From positions 682,001 through 746,000 of the forward strand of contig NZ_CP045809.1 in assembly GCF_025273675.1 (NCBI RefSeq): DNA of 64,000 bases, given 5' to 3'. This document shows, in pieces, positions 25,114-33,050 of this stretch. Source of the stretch: Gordonia pseudamarae. Its GTDB lineage: Bacteria > Actinomycetota > Actinomycetes > Mycobacteriales > Mycobacteriaceae. How positions within the stretch are numbered: position 1 is the stretch's first letter; each line of letters starts with the position of its first letter. The notes under the pieces are model-generated. The model had not been told where the DNA came from. It saw only the letters and a list, made by a program, of their open reading frames with translations, and did not search any database. The position numbers and the translations under genes were made by a program.

Positions 25114-25647
25114 TCACTTCCCGGGAATGTCCGGGTCCGCCTGTGAAAAGAGTTGTGCGAATATCTCTTTACCGGCACTGCTGACCAGCTCCACCGCGAA
25201 ACCGTACGGCGTTTCGTGCAGGCTGAACACCATGGTGCCGTCGGGTGCGGTGCCCCACCACACCTTCTCCCAGCCGCGGCTGTCCAGGTGCCCCGCCTCA
25301 GCTGCCACGTCGTCGGTGAACACGCCGATGTGATGTCCGCGCAGCCTGGAATCGTAGCTCCAGAACGTCGCCTTCGATGCCACCCGTTCGATGAGCTCGA
25401 TGTGGCAGGGGCGGGTGGAGTAGGCGAACCGTACGGTGATGTCGTCCTCCCGCGTACCGTCCAGGGAATGCAGTGTCACCCCGGCGATCTCGAGTGGTTC
25501 CATGAACACCACGCCCAAGGTGTCCTTCATATCCGCGATGGTGGCGTCGAGATCGGGCACCACGAAACCGGTGTGGAAGATCCGGGCGTCGGTACCCATC
25601 GTCGCGGCGAGCACGCCGAGCCGATCGAACTCTTCGGCGATGGTCAT
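25114..25647 (-). CDS. VOC (glyoxalase/epimerase-like) family protein
   Basis: 177 residues with two beta-alpha-beta-beta-beta modules: FHTGFVVPDLDATIADMKDTLGV near the start and HHIGVFTDDVAAEAGHLDSRGW in the second half. Histidines and acidic residues (HTGF, HIEL, HHIG, AVEL) are placed as in metal-binding members. The ATG overlaps the stop of the upstream alcohol dehydrogenase by four bases (ATGA), so they are translationally coupled. Candidate activities are epimerase, isomerase or lyase; the exact one cannot be assigned. Confidence 0.83.
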   Translation of the reverse strand: MTIAEEFDRLGVLAATMGTDARIFHTGFVVPDLDATIADMKDTLGVVFMEPLEIAGVTLHSLDGTREDDITVRFAYSTRPCHIELIERVASKATFWSYDSRLRGHHIGVFTDDVAAEAGHLDSRGWEKVWWGTAPDGTMVFSLHETPYGFAVELVSSAGKEIFAQLFSQADPDIPGK

Positions 25648-26669
25648 GGTTCGATCAGCACCTTGATGGTCCCGGGCTCGCGCGAACGCGCCTTCTCATA
25701 CGCCGCCGTGACGTCGTCGAGCTTGAAGCGGTCGGTGAACACGATCTCCGGGTGCAGGCGGCCCGCCTGGACCAGCGGGATTATCTCCGTCCAGTACAGT
25801 GGGATCTCGGTGGTCTGATCGCAGGTGACGGTGATGCCGCGCAGTACCGACTCGAACGGCAGTGTGACATCTACGCCGTGGACGGCGCCGAGGATGCTGA
25901 AAGTCCGGTTGGCGCCGGTCAATTGGAAACCCAGGTCGACGGTGGCCTTGGCGCCCACGGCCTCGATGACCGAGTCGATCAGGTCGCCGTCGGTGTCGGC
26001 CTTGATCTTCTCGAGTGCTTCTTCCGGCTTGAGCGCGATCGCACCGAGCTCCCTGGCTTTCTCCAGCCGGTCGTCGAGCAGGTCGATGGCATACACGGTG
26101 GCCGCGCCCAGCGCGAAGGCCACCTCCACGGCGATCAGGCCGATCGGGCCGATGCCGATCACCGCGGCCGTGCCACCGGGGCGGATGTTCGAGCGTGCCA
26201 CTGCGGTGTACGCGGTGGGCAGGCAGTCAGTGATCGTGAGGGCCTGTTCGTCGGTGATGCCCTCGGGGATCTTGAGCGCGTTGAAGTCGGCGAACGGTAC
26301 ACGGATCAGTTCCGACTGGCATCCGCCCAACGGTCCGGGCGAGCCGTAGATGCCGAATTCACCGTTCTTGCAACGCTTGATGGCGCCGGACCGGCACGGC
26401 TGGCAGCGGCCGCAGCCCACATCGCCGGCCAGCAGAACACGGTCCCCGACGGCTAGTCCGCTGATATCCGAACCGATCTCGACGACTTCACCGATAGCCT
26501 CGTGGCCGATCGGGTAGGCCATGGGAATATTGTATTCCAGCAGGTGGTGATCACTGCCACACACCGATGCCAGGATCATGCGGACGACCGCGTCAGTGGG
26601 CTTCTCGATGGTGGCGTCGGGCACTTCCTGCAGGGCGAGCTCGCTACCCTCGGCGATCAGTGATTTCAT
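25644..26669 (-). CDS. Zinc-dependent alcohol dehydrogenase (second of two)
   Basis: 341-residue medium-chain dehydrogenase. Catalytic zinc ligands C37 and H56-E57 (GHE) and the four structural cysteines (C86, C89, C92, C100) are complete, and the cofactor motif is AVIGIGPIGLIAVEVA. Start at 26669 follows GAGGAGAACG; an open frame to 26858 is rejected. It lies 43 bp downstream of the aldehyde dehydrogenase gene on the same strand, giving a consecutive alcohol-to-acid oxidation pair. Confidence 0.92.
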   Translation of the reverse strand: MKSLIAEGSELALQEVPDATIEKPTDAVVRMILASVCGSDHHLLEYNIPMAYPIGHEAIGEVVEIGSDISGLAVGDRVLLAGDVGCGRCQPCRSGAIKRCKNGEFGIYGSPGPLGGCQSELIRVPFADFNALKIPEGITDEQALTITDCLPTAYTAVARSNIRPGGTAAVIGIGPIGLIAVEVAFALGAATVYAIDLLDDRLEKARELGAIALKPEEALEKIKADTDGDLIDSVIEAVGAKATVDLGFQLTGANRTFSILGAVHGVDVTLPFESVLRGITVTCDQTTEIPLYWTEIIPLVQAGRLHPEIVFTDRFKLDDVTAAYEKARSREPGTIKVLIEP

Positions 26670-26712
26670 CGTTCTCCTCGCATCTGTGGTTCTGGTGATG
26701 GATTTTCCCGTG

Positions 26713-28173
26713 TCACAGCGATATCCATATGTTCTTGGTCCGGCTGAACTCGTGGATGCCGGCGAGTCCGCCGGACCGTCCGGTACCGCTCTGCTTGACC
26801 CCTCCGAACGGGATGGACGGCGGGAAGCCGAGCCCGTTGATCCACACCATGCCCGCATCGAGCTCGGCGGCCATTCGGTGCGCCCGGCCGAGGTCGGTGG
26901 TCTGGATATAGGACGCCAGTCCGAAGTCTGTGTCGTTGGCCTTGGCGAGCGCGTCGGCCTCGTCGGTGAACTTGATGACCGACATCACCGGACCGAAGAT
27001 CTCGGTGCGTGCGATCTCCGAGGCCGGATCCACATCGGCGAAAATGGTCGGCTGTAGGTAGAAACCGTCACCGAATTCGCCGGTGGCGCGGGAGCCTCCG
27101 GTCACCAGGGTTCCCGCCGAGGCGGCCTTGGCCCGCTCGATGAATCCGGTGATGCGGTCGATCGCGGCCTGGTTGATGACCGGGCCGAACATGGTCTCGG
27201 GCAGTCGCGGATCACCGGGTGCGAACATTACGGCGTTCTGCTCCAGCCGGGCGACGACTTCATCGTGAACGTTGTCCTGTACCAGGATTCGGGTGCCGTT
27301 GATGCAGCCCTGTCCGGATACCTGCATGCAGAACGCCAGGGCCATGAACGATGCGGAGTCGAGGTCGGCGTCATCGAAGATGATGTTGGGGGATTTGCCG
27401 CCGAGTTCGGTGGCCACCGGGGTGAGGTTGACGGCGGCGGACTGCAGGATTCGTGTTGCGGTCGCCCCGCTGCCAGTGAAGTGGATCTTGTCGATACCGG
27501 TGTGCCCCACCAGGGCGGCGCCGACAGCGCCGTCGCCGGGCACCGCATTCAGCACGCCCGGTGGGAATCCCACGTCGATAGCCAGCTCGATCAGGCGCAG
27601 CGTGGTAAACGGGGTGAACTCCGGCGGTTTGATCACTACGCAGTTGCCCGCTGCCAGCGCGGCACCGAGAACCGAACCGAGGCAGAACAGAGCGCTGTTC
27701 CACGGCACGATTATGCCCACCACACCGTACGGTTCGAGTACCGAGTAGTCGAGTGCGGGACCGGGCCAGGCGGCGTTGACGTCGCCGGTGATCTTGTCGG
27801 GCCAGCCGGCGGCATAGCGCAGCATCTCGATGACCTGTAGCACATGGCCGCTCGCGATGGTCCACGGGATACTGTTCTCGGTCACCTGAATAGAAACCAT
27901 CTCATCGAAGTGCGCTTCGAGAGAATTCGCCAGGGCGTTCAACAAATTCCGCCGTTCGGGCGGCGCGATGTGCTTCCAGTCGCGGTGCGCCGTACGGGCG
28001 CTGGTGATAGCGCGGTCGACATCGGCGGGCCCGGTGAGGGGAACGTCGATGGTGCGCTGTCCGGTTGCGGCGTACACGTGGCTGAACGTGCCGCCGGTGG
28101 TGTCCGGGCGGGTGTTGTCGATGATGGGTCGCGGGTCGGGGAGGATATCGAGGGGTGCGGGACTGATGGGCAC
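26713..28173 (-). CDS. Aldehyde dehydrogenase (third)
   Basis: 486-residue aldehyde dehydrogenase. The catalytic glutamate is in ELGGKSPNIIF and the cysteine in GQGCINGTR. IIVPWNSALFCLGSVLGAALAAGN, FTGSGATATRIL, EIFGPVMSV and FGGVKQSGTGR are standard family blocks. The start is GTG behind GGGAGA. It follows the SDR gene by 13 bases and precedes the alcohol dehydrogenase, so SDR, aldehyde dehydrogenase, alcohol dehydrogenase and VOC protein are probably one minus-strand operon. Confidence 0.93.
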   Translation of the reverse strand: MPISPAPLDILPDPRPIIDNTRPDTTGGTFSHVYAATGQRTIDVPLTGPADVDRAITSARTAHRDWKHIAPPERRNLLNALANSLEAHFDEMVSIQVTENSIPWTIASGHVLQVIEMLRYAAGWPDKITGDVNAAWPGPALDYSVLEPYGVVGIIVPWNSALFCLGSVLGAALAAGNCVVIKPPEFTPFTTLRLIELAIDVGFPPGVLNAVPGDGAVGAALVGHTGIDKIHFTGSGATATRILQSAAVNLTPVATELGGKSPNIIFDDADLDSASFMALAFCMQVSGQGCINGTRILVQDNVHDEVVARLEQNAVMFAPGDPRLPETMFGPVINQAAIDRITGFIERAKAASAGTLVTGGSRATGEFGDGFYLQPTIFADVDPASEIARTEIFGPVMSVIKFTDEADALAKANDTDFGLASYIQTTDLGRAHRMAAELDAGMVWINGLGFPPSIPFGGVKQSGTGRSGGLAGIHEFSRTKNIWISL

Positions 28174-28186
28174 GGGTGGTCTCTCC

Positions 28187-29038
28187 CTACTTGGCGGCGG
28201 CGCCGAGGTCGATCGGCAGGCTGATGCCGGTGATGCTCTCGCCGGCCTTCGAAGACAGGTACACCACGGCCTCGGACACCGCTGAGGACTCGATCCACGG
28301 CTCGTTGATGAGGTTGAGCATCCGCAGGATCGGTGTGGCGTCGTCGGAGGTGGGCGCGTCCAGGTCGGGGCGGAAACTCTTGAGAGTGATCGGGTTGTCG
28401 ATCATCGGCGAGCGCACCGTCGTGGGGTGCAGGACATTTGACCGGATCCGGAATTGCGCCAGCTCCATGGCCAAAGACTTTGCCAGGCCGACGATTCCAT
28501 GCTTGGTGGTCGCGTAGGCGGAGGCGAACGGGCCGCCCTTGAGGCCCATGGTGGAACTGGTGAAGATGATCGAGCCGCCCTCGCCCTGCCTGATCAGGTA
28601 CGGGGTGGCAACCTTGGAGGTGTGCCATGCCCCGGTCAGGTTGATGTCGACGATAGTGCGCCACTGTTCCTCGCTGAGCTCGTGCGACATACCCATGGTG
28701 AGGATGCCGGCGTTGGCGCAGACGATGTCGAGGCGACCGAGCTCATCGACACCGCGCGCGACGGCGGCGGACAGGGCGCCGAAGTCGCGGACATCGACTG
28801 TGGCGGTGACGATTCTCCCGCCGGCCTGCGTCACCAGTTCAGCGGTCTGTGCCAGGTCATTGGCGGTGGCCGGCGGGTAGTCGACGGTCTCGACGGAGTC
28901 GCAGACGTCGACGGCGATGATGTCGGCACCCTCCTCGGCGAGCCGGACCGCGTGCGAGCGGCCCTGTCCGCGGGCGGCGCCGGTGATGAAGGCGACCTTG
29001 CCCCGTAGTGCTCCGGTTCGCTCCGGTGCTTCTGGCAT
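28187..29038 (-). CDS. Mycofactocin-type SDR oxidoreductase (second of three)
   Basis: 283-residue short-chain dehydrogenase with TGAARGQGRSHAV, an insertion after the acidic residue of strand two (VDVCDSVETVDYPPATANDLAQTAELV), CANAGILTMG, and YATTKHGIVGLAKS as the catalytic Tyr/Lys segment. The C-terminal GESITGISLPIDLG is as in mycofactocin-associated SDRs. It is the first gene of the minus-strand operon running to 25114 and is divergent from the first substrate-binding protein. Confidence 0.87.
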   Translation of the reverse strand: MPEAPERTGALRGKVAFITGAARGQGRSHAVRLAEEGADIIAVDVCDSVETVDYPPATANDLAQTAELVTQAGGRIVTATVDVRDFGALSAAVARGVDELGRLDIVCANAGILTMGMSHELSEEQWRTIVDINLTGAWHTSKVATPYLIRQGEGGSIIFTSSTMGLKGGPFASAYATTKHGIVGLAKSLAMELAQFRIRSNVLHPTTVRSPMIDNPITLKSFRPDLDAPTSDDATPILRMLNLINEPWIESSAVSEAVVYLSSKAGESITGISLPIDLGAAAK

Positions 29039-29114
29039 CGAAAGCCTCGTTCCTGTTCGTGTATCTTGCGGCTGGTCAGAGCCATTTGTTCACGACATGT
29101 TCGTTGAAAACACA

Positions 29115-29200
29115 AAGGGATCCACGCAGAAGGGATCCACGCAGAAGGGATCCACGCAGAAGGGATCCACGCAGAAGGGATCCACGCAGAAGGGATCCAC
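29115..29200. repeat. 15-bp tandem repeat, five copies plus a partial
   Basis: Unit AAGGGATCCACGCAG repeated exactly at 29115, 29130, 29145, 29160 and 29175, with an 11-base partial copy at 29190. Each unit contains GGATCC. It is noncoding in the chosen annotation and sits about 76 bp from the SDR start. Confidence 0.95.
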
Positions 29201-29309
29201 CTGGATGTGGGCGTAACTCGTTGCCGATCCGGGCTGTCGCCATTCTGTGACGTGTTGTTCGATGGTGCAGTTGACCAGGACTGTGATGTGTGTAACTCTT
29301 GGCCAGTCG

Positions 29310-29347
29310 AGTAGATCACGAGTGAAAATTCTTGTCAACGACGGAAG
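29310..29347. promoter_or_regulatory. 38-bp shared promoter element, copy 2
   Basis: AGTAGATCACGAGTGAAAA starts the element and ACGGAAG ends it; it is the counterpart of 23744-23781. TTGTCA inside it could serve as a -35 hexamer for the substrate-binding protein gene. Confidence 0.6.
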
Positions 29348-29484
29348 CCTGACCTGTAAGGTACTCCTGACCCCACGCATAGGTGCGCCGGCACTGGCTT
29401 GGCTCGAACCGGATCTTCGTCGACGTCCGCCAAGGACTCGTTCGTTCTACGCGGAATCAAGCTTGCATATCAAGGAGACCTCAC

Positions 29485-30729
29485 GTGATTTCACAACGCC
29501 GTCGTAAGGCGTGGCTGGCGCTTCCCGCCGCTATGTCCCTGATCGTGGCAGGTTGTTCGGGCAGTGACGACGATTCGGGTGACACCGCCGCGGACACCTC
29601 CGTTCTCGGTACCGCCAATAAGGCGACCGGCACCCCGGTCAAGGTGATGTATGAGGCCCCGGGCAGCCAACTCGTCAACCACACCCAGGAGATCGGGGTC
29701 GCCAAGGCCACCGCGTCGTACATCAACGACTACCTCGGCGGCATTAACGGCCACCCCATCGAGATTCAGGTGTGTGAGGACGCCGGCCAGGTCGGCCCGG
29801 CCCGCGAATGCGCCAACAAGGCCGTCGCCGACAAGGACATTGTCGCGGTACTCACCGCCACTCCTGCCAACCCTGACGCCGTCGTTTCGGTGACATCGCC
29901 CGCGGGACTGTCGTTCTTCTCGTCGGCCGCATCGGGTACCAAGACGGCGACGATGCCCAACACTCATGTGCTGCTGAACGGTGCGACCGTGGTGGGTGTG
30001 CCCGCGTACCTGGCCAAGGAGAAGGGCGCTAAGAGCGCGGCGATTATCACCATCGACGCACCGATCGCCACCGGGCAGATCAACATGCTCGCGCCGCTGG
30101 TGTTCGGGAATGCCGGAGCGAAGGCGGAGATCATTCCGGTGCCGATCGGTACCCCGGACATGACCTCGGCGGTACAGACCGCGCTCAACAAGAAGGCCGA
30201 GGTCATCCACATCCTCGGCGCCGGAGACTTCTGCGTGTCGGCGTTCAAGGCCATCCGCACCCTCGGGGTCAGGGAACAGGTCACCACGATCGACCAGTGC
30301 ATCGACAAGAAGGTCGCCGACCAGATCCCCGGCGGCTATGAAGGCGTGAAGGTCGGCGTGACCGCGTCCCTCGATCCCGAGGCGCAGGACACCAAGGTGT
30401 TCAACGCCGTTCTCGACAAGTACGGCGTGAAGGACGGCCAGGACGGCACGCTCGGATTCAGCTCGGTGCTCGGATTCCACCGCGCACTCTCCGGGATGGA
30501 GGGCGACCTGACGCGGGAGAGCGTCGCGGCGGGGCTGAACAAGATGCCTGAGGCGGTCGACGTCCCGCTCGGTGCGGGCGGTACCTTTCAGTGTGGCTCG
30601 AAACCCGTTGCTGTGGTGCCCAACTCGTGCAGCGGTAATGCTGTTATCGGCACCGCCGACAAGGACGGCAACATCGGTGATCTGGAATCGGTGACGATGT
30701 CCGAACTGTTCGCCATGCCCCAGGGCTGA
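29485..30729 (+). CDS. Substrate-binding lipoprotein of a Liv-type ABC transporter (first)
   Basis: 414 residues. The signal peptide ends in the lipobox LIVAGC, so the protein is lipid-anchored outside the membrane. The mature part has the two-lobed branched-chain-amino-acid-type binding fold (YINDYLGGINGHPIEIQVCEDAG, ECANKAV, VTSPAGLSFF, ILGAGDFCVSAFKAIRTLG, FQCGSKPVAVVPNSCSG). The start is GTG after AAGGAG; a longer frame to 29383 has no site. Paralogous to the proteins at 45063 and 59791. The ligand is more likely an island substrate or intermediate than an amino acid. Confidence 0.9.
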   Translation: MISQRRRKAWLALPAAMSLIVAGCSGSDDDSGDTAADTSVLGTANKATGTPVKVMYEAPGSQLVNHTQEIGVAKATASYINDYLGGINGHPIEIQVCEDAGQVGPARECANKAVADKDIVAVLTATPANPDAVVSVTSPAGLSFFSSAASGTKTATMPNTHVLLNGATVVGVPAYLAKEKGAKSAAIITIDAPIATGQINMLAPLVFGNAGAKAEIIPVPIGTPDMTSAVQTALNKKAEVIHILGAGDFCVSAFKAIRTLGVREQVTTIDQCIDKKVADQIPGGYEGVKVGVTASLDPEAQDTKVFNAVLDKYGVKDGQDGTLGFSSVLGFHRALSGMEGDLTRESVAAGLNKMPEAVDVPLGAGGTFQCGSKPVAVVPNSCSGNAVIGTADKDGNIGDLESVTMSELFAMPQG

Positions 30730-30746
30730 GATCGCCCGTTGCGAGT

Positions 30747-30787
30747 GCGGGTGCGTCACGGCCTTGGACCGTCCGTGACGCACCCGC
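30747..30787. terminator. Hairpin terminator after the first binding protein
   Basis: Perfect 15-bp stem (30747-30761 and 30773-30787) with an 11-nt loop, 17 nt after the stop codon. Confidence 0.7.
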
Positions 30788-30887
30788 CGACTCCGATCAC
30801 CTGTCGAGCGGAGCTGACTCCGCACTTGGGAAACAACACTCGCGGCACCATTCGCCCGTCGGGCGGGTGACCGGGAAGGGTACACAG

Positions 30888-31826
30888 ATGGTGTCCACAC
30901 GTGGCGTCGCCAAGGATTCGACCTCACCGGCGGGCGATTCGGTGATCATCGAGGTCGCCGTCAACGGTTCGACGCCGCGTTCGGTGAATCGGCACGTGCC
31001 CCGGATGCCCGAGGAGATCGCCGCGGACGTGATCGCGTGCGCCGAACACGGTGCTTCGATCGCGCACAACCACAACGACGAACCGATGTTCACCGACACA
31101 GGTATCCATTCGGTGCAGCCGTACATCGTTGCGTGGGAACGTATCCTGCGGATCCACCCGGATGTGCTCCTGTACCCGACACTGGCTGCCGGCGCGCGGG
31201 ACATCGCGATCGAGGATCGTTGGGCGCATATCGCCGAGCTCGCCAGACGCGGACTCGGTGGGATGACCCTCGTTGACCCGGGTTCGGTGAACCTGGGACT
31301 GGTCGCCGGTGGTCCGGTTCCGCCGATCGGTGCGCGCGGCTGCTACCAGAACACCCTTGACGATACCGCGTACATGTTCGCCGAGACGGCCAAACTCGGT
31401 GCCGCTCCCAGTATCTCGATCTTCGAACCGGGATACCTGCGCACCACGCTGGCCTGGCACCGCGCGGGGTTGCTCCCGCTGGGAGCCTTCGTCAAGCTGT
31501 ACTTCGGTGGTGTGCTCGAATTCGGACTGCCGCCGACGCGGGCGGGACTGGAAGCTTATCTGGAGCTTCTCGAACCGTCCGGGCTGCCGTGGTCGGTGGC
31601 GCTGCTCGGCGGTGACATCGTCGACAGCGGCCTGGCCGCGATGGCCATCGAACGAGGCGGGCACATCCGTGTCGGCCTCGAAGATTATGCCGGAGACGGC
31701 CAACCGACAAATGTCGAACTGGTTGACCGCGCGGTCGAGCTGATCCACAAGATGGGTTGCGTACCAAGCACAACCACCCAAACCCGAGATATTCTCGGAA
31801 TCCCGGGGGCGCCGCTCCCAATCTGA
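30888..31826 (+). CDS. BKACE-family (DUF849) beta-keto acid cleavage enzyme
   Basis: 312-residue TIM-barrel protein. Family signatures are EVAVNGSTPRSVNRHVP, the zinc-binding HxH in SIAHNHNDEP (H60, H62), LVDPGSVN, SISIFEPGYLR and GGHIRVGLEDYAGD near the C-terminus. BKACE enzymes condense a beta-keto acid with acetyl-CoA and cleave it to a CoA ester and acetoacetate. ATG at 30888 follows AAGGG; an in-frame GTG at 30867 is weaker. It lies upstream of the decayed 2-oxoacid dehydrogenase genes and may now be the only intact enzyme of that group. Confidence 0.87.
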   Translation: MVSTRGVAKDSTSPAGDSVIIEVAVNGSTPRSVNRHVPRMPEEIAADVIACAEHGASIAHNHNDEPMFTDTGIHSVQPYIVAWERILRIHPDVLLYPTLAAGARDIAIEDRWAHIAELARRGLGGMTLVDPGSVNLGLVAGGPVPPIGARGCYQNTLDDTAYMFAETAKLGAAPSISIFEPGYLRTTLAWHRAGLLPLGAFVKLYFGGVLEFGLPPTRAGLEAYLELLEPSGLPWSVALLGGDIVDSGLAAMAIERGGHIRVGLEDYAGDGQPTNVELVDRAVELIHKMGCVPSTTTQTRDILGIPGAPLPI

Positions 31827-31905
31827 ACGGCGCACGCCCCGGGCATCCTAGGAAACGAGACTGTGGCGGGCGATCCCCGACCCGGTCGCGACACGAGGAG
31901 CCGCC

Positions 31906-33050
31906 ATGAGCGCTGCTGGTCGAACGACCCTTCTTCCTGCCGGAACCCGGTGGATCTCAGGTATCGGCTGCCGAGTCCGAACCGCCGATCCAATACCTCA
32001 CCCCCGTCGGAGAGCCCACGCTGACGGCGCAGCGCAACGGTATCGATATCTGGTTGGCGCGCAGCCTGTACCGCGACATGGTGCGTGCCCGGCGCCTGGA
32101 CACCGAGTCGCTGGCGCTGGCCCGCCAGGGTGAGCTGAACCTGTGGCTGATGAGCTGGGGCCAGGAGGCCGCGCAGGTCGGTTCGGTACATGCGCTGCGC
32201 GGCAGCGACATGATCTTTCCGAGCTATCGCGAACACGCGGTGGCACTGTGCCGGGACCTGGCCCCGGCACAGATCCTGACGTAGTGGCGGATGCGCCCAT
32301 GCGGGTTGGGAATCCGGCGAAGCACGCCGGATGCACATCAATTCACTCGTCCTGGGAACCCAGACGCTGCACGCGGTCGGCTACGCGACCGGCGCGGTGA
32401 TGGAGGGTACCGATGAGGTGGTGGCCGTGTACTTCGGCGACGGAGCAGCGAGTCAGGGCGACGTCAACGAGGCACTGAACTGGGCGGCCGCGGCACAGTT
32501 GCCAGTGCTGTTCTTCTGCCAGAACAACCAGTGGGCCATCTCCACGCCCGCCAGCCTGCAGATGCGGACGCCACTGCACCGGCGGGCCTCCGGATTCGGC
32601 CTGCGGTCCTATCAGGTGGACGGCAACGACGCGCTCGCCGTGCATGCGGTGACGACCGAAGCAGCCGAACATATCCGGGCGGGTGGTGGTCCGGTGTTCA
32701 TCGAGGCGCAGACCTACCGGCGTGGTGGGCACAGCACCTCGGACGATCCGGGACGCTACCGCGACAACGATGAGCTCGCGCTGTGGGAAGCGCGAGACCC
32801 GCTGGAACGGGTGCGGGTATTCCTGGAAAGCCAGGGCGTCGGTGACGATTTCTTCGCGCAGCTCGACCGCGATTGCGATGTGTTCGCCGAGCAGGTCCGC
32901 ACCGACTGCCGGGCATTGCCCGATCCACGGCTCGACGATGTCTTCCGATCCACCTACTCCGAATCGCATTCCCTTGTCGACGAGGAGTATTCCCGGTATC
33001 TGGCCGACGAGGAGTTCCTCGCCAACGGGTCGGCGCAGGTGCGGGCATGA
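31906..33050 (+). pseudogene. 2-oxoacid dehydrogenase E1-alpha subunit, broken by two frameshifts and a stop
   Basis: A strong GAGGAG site precedes ATG 31906, but homology continues in another frame from about 31911 (IQYLTPVGEPTLTAQRNGID, LARSLYRDMVRARRLDTESL, LMSWGQEAAQVGSVHALRGS). That frame meets TAG at 32282, where QILTQW is expected, so CAG probably became TAG. Coding resumes in a third frame around 32289 (GCAHAGW, MHINSLVLGTQTLHAVGYA, YFGDGAASQGDVNEALNWAA) to the normal end at 33050. Total length fits a branched-chain E1-alpha. The ThDP motif GDGAASQGDVNEALN is intact, so decay is recent. Confidence 0.88.

Larger units (their letters stand above)
29039..29484. other. Divergent promoter region before the first binding protein
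   Basis: 446 bp without a credible gene. It contains the 15-bp BamHI-site tandem repeat (29115-29200) and the 38-bp shared element (29310-29347). Open frames across the repeat encode WIPSA multimers and are artefacts of the repeat. Confidence 0.75.

Noticed and set aside
29115..29200. Possible CRISPR array
   Set aside because: The 15-bp units are contiguous without spacers and there are no cas genes nearby.
28831..29319. Minus-strand frame with WIPSA repeats
   Set aside because: The repeats come from the 15-bp tandem DNA repeat; the frame overlaps the SDR start and lacks a ribosome site.
31906..32133. Short independent gene starting at 31906
   Set aside because: The first bases carry the original E1-alpha start, but the continued frame has no homology; it is part of the pseudogene.
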